Shown one piece after another: positions 1 to 7,964 of a stretch of 64,000 nucleotides of DNA. The notes below the pieces were generated by a model. The model ran no database searches. It was not told the origin of the DNA and saw nothing but the letters and a program-made list of their open reading frames with translations. How positions within the stretch are numbered: the stretch's first letter is position 1; each line of letters opens with the position of its first letter. Made by a program: the position numbers and the translations under genes. This stretch comes from Cellulomonas sp. 73-92 (GTDB lineage Bacteria; Actinomycetota; Actinomycetes; Actinomycetales; Cellulomonadaceae), in contig NZ_MKTH01000013.1 in the NCBI RefSeq assembly GCF_001898175.1, forward strand, positions 293,795 through 357,794. The letters are read 5' to 3'.

Positions 1-439
1 CCAGCCCGAGGTCGTCGGTGATCATCCCGCCGAGCGTGATGCCGTCCGACGGGTTCGTGTCCGTGGTCCACGCCATGGCGTTCGAGCGCCACCCGGTGCC
101 CCCGCCGCCGACGGCGCCCTCCGGGCGGCTCGCGAAGTTGTCGCCGAACGTGAAGTACACCTTGCCGTTCGCCTCGAACATCGAGCCGAGGTCGGCGTAG
201 CCCATGCCCCACCGCACCGTGCTGCCCGGCGCTCCTGCCCCGGTGATCTGGCCCACCTGCGTGACGTCCCGGACGCCCTTGAGGACGAACGGCGTCGTGC
301 TGGCCAGGGCGAACGCGGTCGGTGCGGCGGAGACAGGCGTCGGCGCCGCCGCACCACCCCCCGCGCACGCCGCGAGCACGAGCAGGCTCGTGCCCGCCGC
401 CGCGACGGCGGTGCTTCGGATGACCTTCCGACGAGCCAC
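1..439 (-). CDS. DUF4185 (GH183-like) secreted lipoprotein, partial
   Basis: Only the first 146 or so codons are in the window; the gene runs off the left edge. The GTG start is preceded by GAGGAGG five bases upstream. The N-terminus is a lipoprotein signal: basic MARRK, a hydrophobic stretch, then the lipobox LVLAAC with the Cys near residue 25, so the protein should be anchored outside the membrane. The mature part reads GYADLGSMFEANGKVYFTFGD and later WRSNAMAWTTDTNPSDGI, which I recognise as the start of the DUF4185 domain. DUF4185 proteins were reported to include endo-D-arabinofuranases (GH183) acting on mycobacterial D-arabinan. The catalytic region is not visible here. It lies 36 bp downstream of the sugar kinase gene and is probably the last gene of that operon. 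Confidence 0.75.
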   Translation of the reverse strand, partial: MARRKVIRSTAVAAAGTSLLVLAACAGGGAAAPTPVSAAPTAFALASTTPFVLKGVRDVTQVGQITGAGAPGSTVRWGMGYADLGSMFEANGKVYFTFGDNFASRPEGAVGGGGTGWRSNAMAWTTDTNPSDGITLGGMITDDLGL

Positions 440-475
440 GATCCTCCTCGATCGACGATCAGCGTGTGGGGCGGG

Positions 476-1411
476 TCACTGCCCGCTGGCGACGGTGGAC
501 GGCGCCTCGGTGAACGCGCGTACCTCGTCGGCCGTCGGGGCCGACGCCGCGGAGCCCGTCCGGGTGACGGAGATGGCCGCCGCCACGTTCGCCGCCTCGG
601 CCGCCCGGGCGAGGCGCAGGCCCTGGGCCAGCCCGGCGGCGAGGTACCCGCAGAACACGTCGCCGGCGCCGACGGTGTCCACCGCCCGCACCGGACGGGC
701 CGGCACGTGGCTCACCTCCCCGCCCGAAGCCACCACGAGCGCGCCGCGCTCCCCGAGCGTCACCACGACGTCCAGTCCCCATCGGTCGCGCAGGAGCGCG
801 GCCGCCTCGCTCGGACCGAGGTCGGCCCGGCCGGTGAGCGCCGCCAGCTCGCCCTCGTTGGGGACGAGGACGTCGACGTGCTCGAGCAGCTCGGCCGGCA
901 ACGGGCAGACCGGTGCGGGGTTGAGGATGACGGTGACGCCACGCTCGTGGGCGATCCGGGCGGCCGCCAGCGCGGCCTCGACGGCGAGCTCGAGCTGCAG
1001 GACGAGCACGGTGGCGGCGGTGATCACCGGGGCCGCCTCGATGATCTGCACGGCGTCGACCACCCGGTTCGCCCGGGGCACGACGACGATCGAGTTCTGC
1101 CCGCTCGGCTCCACGAGGGGCAGGCCCACGCCGGTTCCCGCGCCGGGGCGCACCTGGACGGCCGTCGCGTCGATGCCCTCGGCGAGGAGCATCGAGCGGA
1201 ACTGCGCGCCCATGTCGTCGTCGCCGACGCAACCGACCATCGCGGTCGACGCCCCCGCCCGTGCCGACGCGACCGCCTGGTTGAACCCCTTGCCGCCGGG
1301 GGCGAAGGAGAAGTCGGTCCCGATCAACGTCTCGCCGGGGTTCGGACGCCGGGGCGCGTACGCGACCAGGTCCATCATGAACGAGCCGACCACGCACACC
1401 GAGGCGCTCAT
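476..1411 (-). CDS. PfkB-family sugar kinase (ribokinase-like)
   Basis: 311-aa carbohydrate kinase of the PfkB/ribokinase family, which transfers phosphate from ATP to a primary hydroxyl of a sugar. Both family signatures are present: GGKGFNQAVASARAGA near residue 40 and DTVGAGDVFCGYLAAGL near residue 245, the latter carrying the catalytic Asp of GAGD. The ATG start overlaps the stop of the upstream SIS gene by four bases (ATGA), indicating translational coupling. Annotation pipelines would call it ribokinase. Its operon partners, a mutarotase and an arabinose-5-phosphate-isomerase-like protein, make a pentose 5-kinase such as D-arabinose kinase more attractive. That substrate is inference; the family and operon membership are not. 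Confidence 0.85.
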   Translation of the reverse strand: MSASVCVVGSFMMDLVAYAPRRPNPGETLIGTDFSFAPGGKGFNQAVASARAGASTAMVGCVGDDDMGAQFRSMLLAEGIDATAVQVRPGAGTGVGLPLVEPSGQNSIVVVPRANRVVDAVQIIEAAPVITAATVLVLQLELAVEAALAAARIAHERGVTVILNPAPVCPLPAELLEHVDVLVPNEGELAALTGRADLGPSEAAALLRDRWGLDVVVTLGERGALVVASGGEVSHVPARPVRAVDTVGAGDVFCGYLAAGLAQGLRLARAAEAANVAAAISVTRTGSAASAPTADEVRAFTEAPSTVASGQ

Positions 1412-2028
1412 GCCAGGCTCCCGTCGCCGAGCAGCTGGCGTCCGAGCGAACCGCCCGGGTGGAAGGTGGCGAACTCGTCGGACCCGAAACCGCTCAGGGT
1501 CATGAGCCCGGCGGCCAGGGCGTCGCCCAGGGCCAGCGTGCTGGCAGTCGACGCGGTCGGCGCCAGCCCCAGCGGGTCCGCCTCCCGCTCCACGTGGATC
1601 GACAGGTGCACCTGCGCCAGCGTCGCCAGCGTCGACTCCGGCCGGCCGGTCATCGCGATGACCGGCACCCCGCGGGCCAGGACCATCCGTGCGAAGTGGC
1701 ACACCTCCGCGGTCTCGCCCGAGTAGGAGATGAGGATGGTGACGTCGTCCGGCGTGACCATGCCGGAGTCGCCGTGCAGCGCCTCAGCCGAGTGCACGAA
1801 GAACGCCGGTGTGCCGGTGCTCGCGAGCGTCGCGGCGATCTTCGACCCGATGTGGCCCGACTTGCCGAGGCCGGACACCACGACACGGCCGCGCGTACCG
1901 CTCAGCAGCCGCAGGGCCTCGGCCAACGCCGGCCGGACGGCCCGGCGGGTCGCGGCGATCGCCTCGGACTCGACCGCCATCGCCCGGTCGGCCGCGACCA
2001 GCGCCTGCTCCAGCGGGACGCCGCTCAC
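1408..2028 (-). CDS. SIS-domain sugar phosphate isomerase, KdsD/GutQ-like without CBS domains
   Basis: 206-aa single SIS-domain protein. Its sequence follows the arabinose-5-phosphate isomerases (KdsD/KpsF/GutQ) closely: GLGKSGHIG, ASTGTP, FVHSAEALHGDSGMVTP, SYSGE, TGRPES, DPLGLAPTAST and FHPGGSLGR. The two C-terminal CBS domains of E. coli KdsD are missing, as in other short members. KdsD interconverts ribulose 5-phosphate and arabinose 5-phosphate for KDO in lipopolysaccharide. A Gram-positive actinobacterium makes no KDO, so here the enzyme probably runs catabolically, turning arabinose 5-phosphate into ribulose 5-phosphate. It is joined by four-base overlaps to the mutarotase gene upstream and the kinase gene downstream. 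Confidence 0.82.
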   Translation of the reverse strand: MSGVPLEQALVAADRAMAVESEAIAATRRAVRPALAEALRLLSGTRGRVVVSGLGKSGHIGSKIAATLASTGTPAFFVHSAEALHGDSGMVTPDDVTILISYSGETAEVCHFARMVLARGVPVIAMTGRPESTLATLAQVHLSIHVEREADPLGLAPTASTASTLALGDALAAGLMTLSGFGSDEFATFHPGGSLGRQLLGDGSLA

Positions 2029-2432
2029 GCCACGACGCCCTTGAACAGCAGCACGTTGCCGAACGTGCGCCGGTCGCCGGAGCGCACCGCGACCCGCGCC
2101 CGCCGCGCCGTGTCGTAGAAGGCCTGGCGCGGCAGCATCCCGATGGCATCGGTCGGCGCCGGGCAGGCCCGCCGCAGCGCCGCCACCGCGGGCGCCTCGG
2201 CACCCTCGGGGTCCATGAGGACTGCGGCGGTCAGCGTGTCCAGCGGCAGGACGGTGCAGATCGCGCCGGCGATGACGTCCGCGTCCACCCCGGGCATGTC
2301 GACGACGACCTGCGCGAGCCGCTCGGCCGGGAAGTGCGCGTCGGAGACCAGCACGCAGTCGCCATGGCCCATCGCATCCAGGTGATGCAGGAGGGTCCCC
2401 GTCAGCAGCGGGTGGATGCCAGCGAGCACCAT
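2025..2432 (-). CDS. RbsD/FucU-family sugar mutarotase
   Basis: 135-aa cytoplasmic protein of the RbsD/FucU family, the D-ribose pyranase and L-fucose mutarotase enzymes that interconvert anomers or ring forms of imported sugars. Diagnostic parts are the N-terminal LLTGTLLHHLDAMGHGDCVLVSDA, with the conserved GHGD and DA, and the C-terminal YDTARRA with FGNVLLFKGV. The length fits the family. It is the first gene of the operon, 55 bases from the putative promoter and just behind a LacI-type operator. Its stop overlaps the SIS start by four bases. L-fucose and D-arabinose share ring stereochemistry, so a FucU-type enzyme on D-arabinose is plausible, but the sequence alone does not fix the substrate. 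Confidence 0.85.
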   Translation of the reverse strand: MVLAGIHPLLTGTLLHHLDAMGHGDCVLVSDAHFPAERLAQVVVDMPGVDADVIAGAICTVLPLDTLTAAVLMDPEGAEAPAVAALRRACPAPTDAIGMLPRQAFYDTARRARVAVRSGDRRTFGNVLLFKGVVA

Positions 2433-2470
2433 CGCTCCGTTCCGTCGTCGTCGTCGTCGAGCGTCGATCA

Positions 2471-2482
2471 GTAATCGATTTC
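2471..2482. promoter_or_regulatory. LacI-type operator at the sugar operon promoter
   Basis: The core AATCGATT (2473-2480) is palindromic around a central CG and fits the LacI-family pattern AANCGNTT. It sits directly after the -10 box, where a bound repressor would block transcription. A second AANCGNTT core lies just upstream of the nearby lacI-type gene. Confidence 0.55.
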
Positions 2483-2486
2483 CCGA

Positions 2487-2515
2487 TGTCTACACCGCCG
2501 CACCCGAGTCGTCAA
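2487..2515 (-). promoter_or_regulatory. Putative promoter of the mutarotase-isomerase-kinase operon
   Basis: On the minus strand TTGACG (2515-2510) is followed after exactly 17 bases by TAGACA (2492-2487), a good housekeeping sigma-factor match. Transcription would start near 2480, inside the LacI-type operator and about 50 bases before the first start codon. Confidence 0.6.
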
Positions 2516-2825
2516 CACTCGTCGCCAGACCGTGACCCTGCGCGACCTGCCGGACGCGGTTGCCGGCCGGCCGCGCTCCCAGCGACACCGCAGGTCAGGT
2601 CGCTGTCCAGCCCTCCAGCTGCGGCGCACGCAGGTGGCGTGCCCGGTGCGGGGCCCCGCTGTCACCACCATCGCACGCATCCCCACGGCGGGCGTTCTCT
2701 TGAAATGGATTGCTCAGGAAGCCTACGGTGGGCTCCGTTGGCCTGGGGTTTCACGCGCCGCGCCCACCGTCGGACGGCCCGGCCGCCGAGGCATCGTCGC
2801 CCCGTCCGAGCGAGTGGAGCGCACC

Positions 2826-3779
2826 ATGTGGCTGCAACCAGGTCCGTCGAACGGCCACGCGCCGCGCTGGGGCCACGCCGACGGCCTCCAGGTCGGGATC
2901 GAGCCGGGCCTCGGTCCCCGGGGACTCCTGCGGATGTTCGCGCCCTACCTCGGCAGCGATCGCCTGCTGAACTTCGTCGCGGTCGAGCCGATCCCCCTCG
3001 ACGCCACCGCGCGGGGCTTCTCCGAGCTGGAGCCGAGCGCGCTGGACGGTGCGCCGGGCAAGCGCCTCTGGTCGTCGAGTGGTGTCGCGGACGACGTGCC
3101 TCGCCCGACGACGGACCCGGAGCCCGGCGTCGTCACGGTCGAGGGCGGTGTCGAGCGTCTGACGGTGCACGTCCAGTGCGAGCGGTTCGAGAACGGCGCG
3201 GAGGTCGCCGTGCGCGTGCAGTTCCGCGCCGACCGGCCGCGGGAGGTCTCGCTGGCCGCCTTCCGGCGGCCCGGCAGCGTGGGGCTGTCGGCGTGCGTCC
3301 TGACGGCGACCATGGGCAACTACGCCCGGCTCCGGCGGCTCCACCTGCGCGACCGCGTCGCCACGCCCGGCGAGCTGTGGCCCGGCTTCGTCGGGCTTGC
3401 CTTCACCGAGCATGCCCGCTTCGGGCTCGAGCACCTGCGCCGGGACGGCGCCGCGGCCCTGGTGTGGGCCACCCCCGACGAGGCGGACCCGTGGTCGGCG
3501 GTCTACGCCCCCGGTACGGCGGCGCACTGGAGGTACGAGGGGGCACGTGCCGTCCAGGGCTGGCGCGTGGAGGGTCCGAGCGCGGCGGTGGCCGTCCAGG
3601 TCAACGCTCGATGGGCCTACTGGGCGAGCACGTCGCCCATCCCCGGCGGCCCCGCCTTCGAGAACGTCGAGCTCGTCGACTCCTACCGGGACGGGGAAGA
3701 GTTCGTCTTCTGGTGCGAGCCGCTCGACGGCGACGCCGATCTCGACGCCGTGGTCGCCCGGCACGGGGCCACCACCTAG
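2826..3779 (+). CDS. Uncharacterised protein beside the sugar operon
   Basis: 317-aa protein I cannot assign to a named family. The ATG has a modest ribosome binding site (GTGGAG, seven bases upstream). There is no signal peptide, membrane segment or cofactor motif; the sequence is rich in alternating hydrophobic/polar stretches and aromatics, suggesting a mostly beta protein. Conserved-looking blocks include GLRPRGLLRM-like GLGPRGLLRMFAPYLG, FVAVEPIPLDATARGFSELE, CVLTATMGNYARLRRLHL, HWRYEGARAVQGWRVEG and WAYWASTSPIPGGPAFENVE. It is divergent from the mutarotase operon and convergent with the lacI-type gene, so a role with the same carbohydrate is likely. No enzymatic activity can be proposed from the sequence. 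Confidence 0.7.
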   Translation: MWLQPGPSNGHAPRWGHADGLQVGIEPGLGPRGLLRMFAPYLGSDRLLNFVAVEPIPLDATARGFSELEPSALDGAPGKRLWSSSGVADDVPRPTTDPEPGVVTVEGGVERLTVHVQCERFENGAEVAVRVQFRADRPREVSLAAFRRPGSVGLSACVLTATMGNYARLRRLHLRDRVATPGELWPGFVGLAFTEHARFGLEHLRRDGAAALVWATPDEADPWSAVYAPGTAAHWRYEGARAVQGWRVEGPSAAVAVQVNARWAYWASTSPIPGGPAFENVELVDSYRDGEEFVFWCEPLDGDADLDAVVARHGATT

Positions 3780-3850
3780 GCGCGGCGGACGGGCGACCGC
3801 CTGGGCTACGACGGCGAAGGCGCCGTCGGCGCGTGGCGACCGGACCGCAG

Positions 3851-4867
3851 TCAGCGGGCGGCGGCGGCGCCGGGCTGTGCCGCCGACGAGGCCCTGACGA
3901 GCAGCTCCGGGTCGAGCACGATGTGCTGCGGCGCCGAGTGCGACGTGGACCCGCGGGACAGCAGCAGCTCGGCTGCGAGCGCTCCCATCTCCGCGACCGG
4001 CTGCCGGATCACGCTCACTCCGGGCACCACCATGCGCGTCCACTGGTCGTCGTCCGTGCCGACGAGGGCGATGTCGTGCGGCATGGCCAGGCCCTCGGCT
4101 TGGATCGCCCGGTAGGCACCCACCGTGAGCGGCCCGTTCGTCGCGAACACCGCGTCGGGACGGTGCGCGGACGCGAGCAGGCCGCGCATCGCCACCTCGC
4201 CGCCCTCGGGCCGCAGGTTGGCCCGCCGCACCATCGACGAGCTGACCGGGTTCTTCCCCTTGGCCAGCGCGTCGCGGAAACCTGCGAGGCGCTCCTCGGT
4301 GGTGCTGACCTCGGACGGGCCGGCGATGCAGGCGATGCGGTGGTACCCCATCTGCATCAGGTGCTCCGCGGCCAGGCGGCCCGCGAGGTAGTTGTCGACG
4401 AAGACGGTGTCACCCGCGTAGCTGTCGACCCGGCGGTCGACGACGACCACCGGGATGCCGGCCGCGATCAGCGGCGTGAGGTTCGACTGCTTCGCAGACG
4501 CCGCCGCGATCACCACGCCCGCCATCCGCTGGGCGATCGCCGTCTGGATGTAGACGCGCTCGCGGCTGACGTGCTCGTCCGTGTTGCACAGCATCACCGA
4601 GAGCCCGCGCTGGGCGGCCACCGCCTCGAGCGAGGCCACCATCCCCGTGAAGAAGGGGTTCTGCACGTCCGAGACGATCGCGGCCCACACGTCCGACACC
4701 TGCCGCCGCAGCGCCCGGCCGTTGCTGTTCGGGACGTAGCGGGTGTCGGCGACCGCCTGGCGCACCCGCGACGCCATGTCGGCGTCCACCGAGCTGCGCC
4801 CGTTGAGGACCCGGGACACGGTCGCGGCGGACACGCCGGCGACACGCGCCACATCCTGGATCGTCAC
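3851..4867 (-). CDS. LacI-family transcriptional regulator
   Basis: 338-aa repressor. The N-terminal helix-turn-helix VTIQDVARVAGVSAATVSRVLNG is followed by the hinge helix around residues 48-58 and a periplasmic-binding-protein-like sugar domain (VWAAIVSDVQNPFFTGMV onward). I chose the GTG at 4867 because GAAGGA lies seven bases upstream and LacI proteins usually begin at this MTIxDVA position; an in-frame ATG at 4894 would add nine residues. AANCGNTT operator cores lie upstream of this gene (4911-4918) and at the mutarotase operon promoter (2473-2480), suggesting autoregulation and control of that operon. The effector is unknown, probably a pentose or its phosphate. Confidence 0.88.
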   Translation of the reverse strand: MTIQDVARVAGVSAATVSRVLNGRSSVDADMASRVRQAVADTRYVPNSNGRALRRQVSDVWAAIVSDVQNPFFTGMVASLEAVAAQRGLSVMLCNTDEHVSRERVYIQTAIAQRMAGVVIAAASAKQSNLTPLIAAGIPVVVVDRRVDSYAGDTVFVDNYLAGRLAAEHLMQMGYHRIACIAGPSEVSTTEERLAGFRDALAKGKNPVSSSMVRRANLRPEGGEVAMRGLLASAHRPDAVFATNGPLTVGAYRAIQAEGLAMPHDIALVGTDDDQWTRMVVPGVSVIRQPVAEMGALAAELLLSRGSTSHSAPQHIVLDPELLVRASSAAQPGAAAAR

Positions 4868-4907
4868 GGCGCGTCCTTCGGCCACGGGGAGCATCGTTGC
4901 ACGTCCT

Positions 4908-4921
4908 GGGAATCGTTTGCC
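4908..4921. promoter_or_regulatory. LacI-type operator upstream of the lacI-like gene
   Basis: The core AATCGTTT (4911-4918) fits AANCGNTT, and outer bases GG/CC at both ends are also symmetrical. It lies 14-50 bases upstream of the two candidate start codons, consistent with autorepression. Confidence 0.45.
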
Positions 4922-5020
4922 CGCACCTGTCGCCTGGAGAGACGCACCCGCTCGCCGCGTCGCGCGGCCGACGACGCGCCGCGGATGGCGCCGACGCCCC
5001 GACGGCGCGACGCTAGGCAC

Positions 5021-5926
5021 ATGGACGAAACCCCTCGCGTCACCGTGCTCGGGACCGGTGCCATCGGCTACGGCATGGTCGTCTCCCTGCTGCGCGCCGG
5101 TCTGGACACCACCGCGTGGAACCGCACACGAGCCAAGGCCGAGCCGCTGGCCGACCTCGGCGCCACCGTGGCCGACGACCCGACGGAGGCGGTGAAGGGG
5201 GCCGACGTCGTGGTGACCGCGCTGTTCGACGCGGACGCGGACGCCGCGGTGATGGCCACGGCGCTCCCCGCGATGGCGCCGGGGGCGGTCTGGGTGCAGT
5301 CGTCGACCGTGGGGGCCGTCGGCACCGCCCGCCTGGCAGCGCTGGCCGACGAGCACGGTGTGGCCTTCGTCGACGCCCCGGTGCTCGGCACCCGCAAGCC
5401 GGCGCTCGCCGGCATGCTCGTCGTCCTCGCCGCCGCACCGGCCGAGCTTCGCCCGCTGGTCAAGCCCGTGCTCGACGCGATCGGCACGCGCACGGTCTGG
5501 GTCGCCGAGGAGCCCGGAGCCGCATCGCGGCTCAAGCTGGTCACCAACGCGTGGATCGCCATCCTCACGGCGGGGGTCGGCCAGTCGATCGCACTCGCGC
5601 AAGCGTGGGGCATCGACCCGCAGCTGTTCCTCGACGCGATCGACGGCGGCCAGCCCGACAGCCCCTACGCCCACATCAAGGGCGCCGCGATGCTGTCCGG
5701 CGACTTCGACCCGCAGTTCGAGCTGGCCGGCCTCCGCAAGGACCTCGCGCTCATCGCGGCGGACGCCCGCACGGCCGGCGTGCCGACCGACCTGGTCGAC
5801 GTGCTGGCCCAGGCGTACAAGGCCGCGGCCGGCGCGACCGCCACGCCGCGCGACATCGCCGCCGTCGTCGACGCGTTCCGCCCCGGCCGATCCGAGTGGC
5901 CCGAGGAGCCGGCGCCGGCCAGCTGA
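5021..5926 (+). CDS. NAD(P)-dependent oxidoreductase, 3-hydroxyisobutyrate dehydrogenase-like
   Basis: 301-aa beta-hydroxyacid dehydrogenase. The Rossmann dinucleotide motif is GTGAIGYGM near residue 10. The substrate-binding segment is SSTVGAVGTARLA, the glycine-rich region DAPVLGTRKPALAGML, and the catalytic Lys is in SRLKLVTNAW near residue 170. The C-terminal helical domain is complete. Family members oxidise 3-hydroxyisobutyrate, tartronate semialdehyde and related compounds. It is divergent from the LacI gene and could belong to the same catabolic cluster, but nothing in the sequence fixes the substrate. I see no clear ribosome binding site before the ATG. Confidence 0.82.
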   Translation: MDETPRVTVLGTGAIGYGMVVSLLRAGLDTTAWNRTRAKAEPLADLGATVADDPTEAVKGADVVVTALFDADADAAVMATALPAMAPGAVWVQSSTVGAVGTARLAALADEHGVAFVDAPVLGTRKPALAGMLVVLAAAPAELRPLVKPVLDAIGTRTVWVAEEPGAASRLKLVTNAWIAILTAGVGQSIALAQAWGIDPQLFLDAIDGGQPDSPYAHIKGAAMLSGDFDPQFELAGLRKDLALIAADARTAGVPTDLVDVLAQAYKAAAGATATPRDIAAVVDAFRPGRSEWPEEPAPAS

Positions 5927-5996
5927 GGCGAAGCGAGCCCGCCGCGCAGACGGCCGCTCCCGCAGGCTTCTCGTCGCCGCTGGAGGCGATCCGGCG

Positions 5997-6845
5997 TCAG
6001 GCCAGCCCCACCATCTCGGCACTGGCCTCCCAGAGCCGGTGGGCGGCGTCGGCGTCGTCGGCCTGCGGGCTGGTCCGGCCGATCCGCCCGCCCACCCAGT
6101 ACTGGCCCGATGCCCAGTCGACGCCCGGCGTCCCTTCGGCGAGCCGCACCAGCCGGCTGCCGCCCTGCGCCGGAGAGGCGAACACCGCTCGCGCCAGCCA
6201 GCTCCCGTAGAACCGGGTCACCGCCGGTCCGTCGGTGACCCCGAAGCTCGTCGCGACGACCCCGGGGTGGAACGCGGCCGACGACAGCCCGCGACCATGG
6301 AAGCGGTGGTGCAGCTCGCGCGTGAACAGGATGTTCGCCAGCTTGCTCGCGCCGTACGCCCGGAAGGGCGCGTAGCCGACGGCCATGTCGAGGTCGCCGA
6401 GGTCCACGCGAGCGTTGCGCGAGGCCATGCTGCTCGTGGTGATCACCGCGGCCGACGACGCCAGCAGCGTGTCCAGCAGCAGGTTCGTCAGGAGGAACGG
6501 CGCCAGGTGGTTCACCTGGAAGGTCATCTCGTGGCCGTCGGCGGTCAGCTGGCGCGCACCCCGGATGCCGCCGGCGTTGTTCGCCAGCACGTCGATCCGC
6601 GGGTGGGCCTCCGCGAGCGCGGCAGCGAGGGCTCGGACGTCGTCCAGCCGGGCGTAGTCGGCGACGTGGCGTTCGACGCCGAGCTCGTCCGCCACGGCCG
6701 CGGTCTTGCCCGGGTCGCGCCCGACGACGACGACCTCGTGCCCGTCGGCCGCGAGCGCCCGGGCCGCCGCCGCGCCGATGCCGTCGCTCGCGCCGGTGAT
6801 GACGATGGTCTTGTGCGAGGTCAGGTGCGAGGTCACGGCCCCCAT
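5997..6845 (-). CDS. Short-chain dehydrogenase/reductase (SDR)
   Basis: 282-aa classical SDR. The cofactor motif TGASDGIG is at about residue 17, NNAG near residue 89, and the catalytic Ser-Tyr-Lys are in TTSSMAS and YGASK (the YxxxK motif). It resembles the retinol/WW-domain oxidoreductase-like SDRs that end with a substrate-loop segment (GGSRLVRLAEG...WASGQYWVGGRIG). The neighbouring dehydrogenase converges on it from the other strand. No membrane anchor is seen. The physiological substrate is unknown. Start could also be the GTG four codons in. Confidence 0.82.
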   Translation of the reverse strand: MGAVTSHLTSHKTIVITGASDGIGAAAARALAADGHEVVVVGRDPGKTAAVADELGVERHVADYARLDDVRALAAALAEAHPRIDVLANNAGGIRGARQLTADGHEMTFQVNHLAPFLLTNLLLDTLLASSAAVITTSSMASRNARVDLGDLDMAVGYAPFRAYGASKLANILFTRELHHRFHGRGLSSAAFHPGVVATSFGVTDGPAVTRFYGSWLARAVFASPAQGGSRLVRLAEGTPGVDWASGQYWVGGRIGRTSPQADDADAAHRLWEASAEMVGLA

Positions 6846-6935
6846 TCATAGCGCGTGAGCCTGGGACCGGTGCACCGGCGCGCGCGGTTCGGGGCACGGC
6901 TGGTGAGGCGAGCGCCGCGGCGGGCGCACGCCGGG

Positions 6936-7000
6936 CGCACGCGGTCGGTCGGCGCACACCAGGGCCGGTCCGCGAACGCCGGCCGCACGCGGTCGGTCGG
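6936..7000. repeat. Pair of 17-bp direct repeats
   Basis: CGCACGCGGTCGGTCGG occurs at 6936-6952 and again at 6984-7000, 48 bp apart, between the SDR gene and the divergent protease-like gene. Possibly a regulator site pair; no function is evident. Confidence 0.5.
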
Positions 7001-7035
7001 GGCACAGCGGGCGCGCGGAGGCCCGCCCTCGCCGC

Positions 7036-7041
7036 TAGCGT
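7036..7041 (+). promoter_or_regulatory. -10 element TAGCGT, leaderless layout
   Basis: TAGCGT ends seven bases before the in-frame GTG at 7049, so transcription would start at the start codon. No Shine-Dalgarno sequence is present. Confidence 0.5.
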
Positions 7042-7048
7042 GCCGCAG

Positions 7049-7834
7049 GTGGACGGCTGGTCGTGGGTGCGACGAGCGTGGGGGGCGATCGGCCGGGCTC
7101 AGGGTGCGTGGCCGGCGGCGCCGGCCCCGCTCGTCGGGCACCCGGCCGACGAGCGTCTCGACCCCCTGCGGCACCACCTGCGCCAGCGCAGCTCGACGAC
7201 GTGCGGCTCGGCATCGCTCCTGGTGGCGCGCGCGCTCGCCGACCCCGCGTCCGCTGCGCAGCTCCTGCTCGGGCGCCCCGACGACGGAACGGCGCCGGCG
7301 GCCGGCGGTCTGGGAGCCGTCGCCGCCCGGTTCGCGGCCGATGCCCAGCGCGGCGCAGGAGAGCCCGACCATGGCAGCACGACCGACCACGCCGACGACC
7401 TCGCGACCCGGTTCGGCTCGGCGGAGCGGGCGGTCATGCGCCGGACGAATGGCCTCGTCGGCCCGACCGGGCTCCAGGTGCCATGGCCGCAGGCGCTGGG
7501 CACGCCGCCGTGGGGCGCCGCCCACGAGATGACGCGGATCACCGGCCTGAGGTATCGCGCACGGTACGTCGGCCCCGACTCACCGACCGCCCGCGCGGCG
7601 GGGTACGACGCCGTCGAGCGGACCGTCGCCGCCGGTCGCACGGCGCCGATGTTCGTCGGGGACGGCGCGTCGCCCCGGCACGTGGTGCTCGCGGTGGGGC
7701 ACGACGACGATGCGTTGCACCTCTACGAACCCGCATCCGGCGACATGGTGACCCTTCCGCGGGACCAGTACGTCAGCGACGGCTTCGTCATCGCCGGGTG
7801 GACCGTCCCCTGGGCGGTCGTCGTCCCTCGCTGA
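7049..7834 (+). CDS. C39-like cysteine peptidase family protein
   Basis: 261-aa protein with a papain-like C39 pattern. The putative catalytic Cys is in RSSTTCGSASLLVARAL near residue 52, where C39 domains have a Q-x5-C element, and the putative His is in RHVVLAVGHDDDALHLYEP near residue 215, with an aspartate/asparagine-type element following. There is no signal peptide and no ABC exporter next to it, so this is not an obvious bacteriocin processing enzyme. Start at GTG 7049 is preferred because of the well-spaced TAGCGT -10 box; an in-frame GTG at 7040 lies inside that box. The function is unknown; it may cleave or transfer on a protein substrate in the cytoplasm. Confidence 0.6.
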   Translation: MDGWSWVRRAWGAIGRAQGAWPAAPAPLVGHPADERLDPLRHHLRQRSSTTCGSASLLVARALADPASAAQLLLGRPDDGTAPAAGGLGAVAARFAADAQRGAGEPDHGSTTDHADDLATRFGSAERAVMRRTNGLVGPTGLQVPWPQALGTPPWGAAHEMTRITGLRYRARYVGPDSPTARAAGYDAVERTVAAGRTAPMFVGDGASPRHVVLAVGHDDDALHLYEPASGDMVTLPRDQYVSDGFVIAGWTVPWAVVVPR

Positions 7835-7952
7835 GGCGGCGACGAGCGCCGGGCGGACCATGCCGGGCACAACAACGAGGAAGGTTCGGGCCGCCGGCCG
7901 AGCCGGATCTTCCCCCGACCCCGGAAACCCCACGCGGCACAACGATGATCGA

Positions 7953-7958
7953 TATGTT
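7953..7958 (+). promoter_or_regulatory. -10 element TATGTT, leaderless layout
   Basis: TATGTT is separated by six bases from the ATG at 7965, with no ribosome binding site, the arrangement of a leaderless actinobacterial transcript. Confidence 0.5.
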
Positions 7959-7964
7959 CACCGC

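Noticed and set aside
5010..5020. Leaderless -10 for the dehydrogenase at 5021 (CTAGGCAC)
   Set aside because: TAGGCA lies only one base from the ATG and lacks the final T; the spacing does not fit.
2486..5926. A 1146-residue plus-strand frame ending with the dehydrogenase
   Set aside because: Only the last 301 residues resemble a protein family; the rest is a shadow of the unknown gene and the LacI gene.
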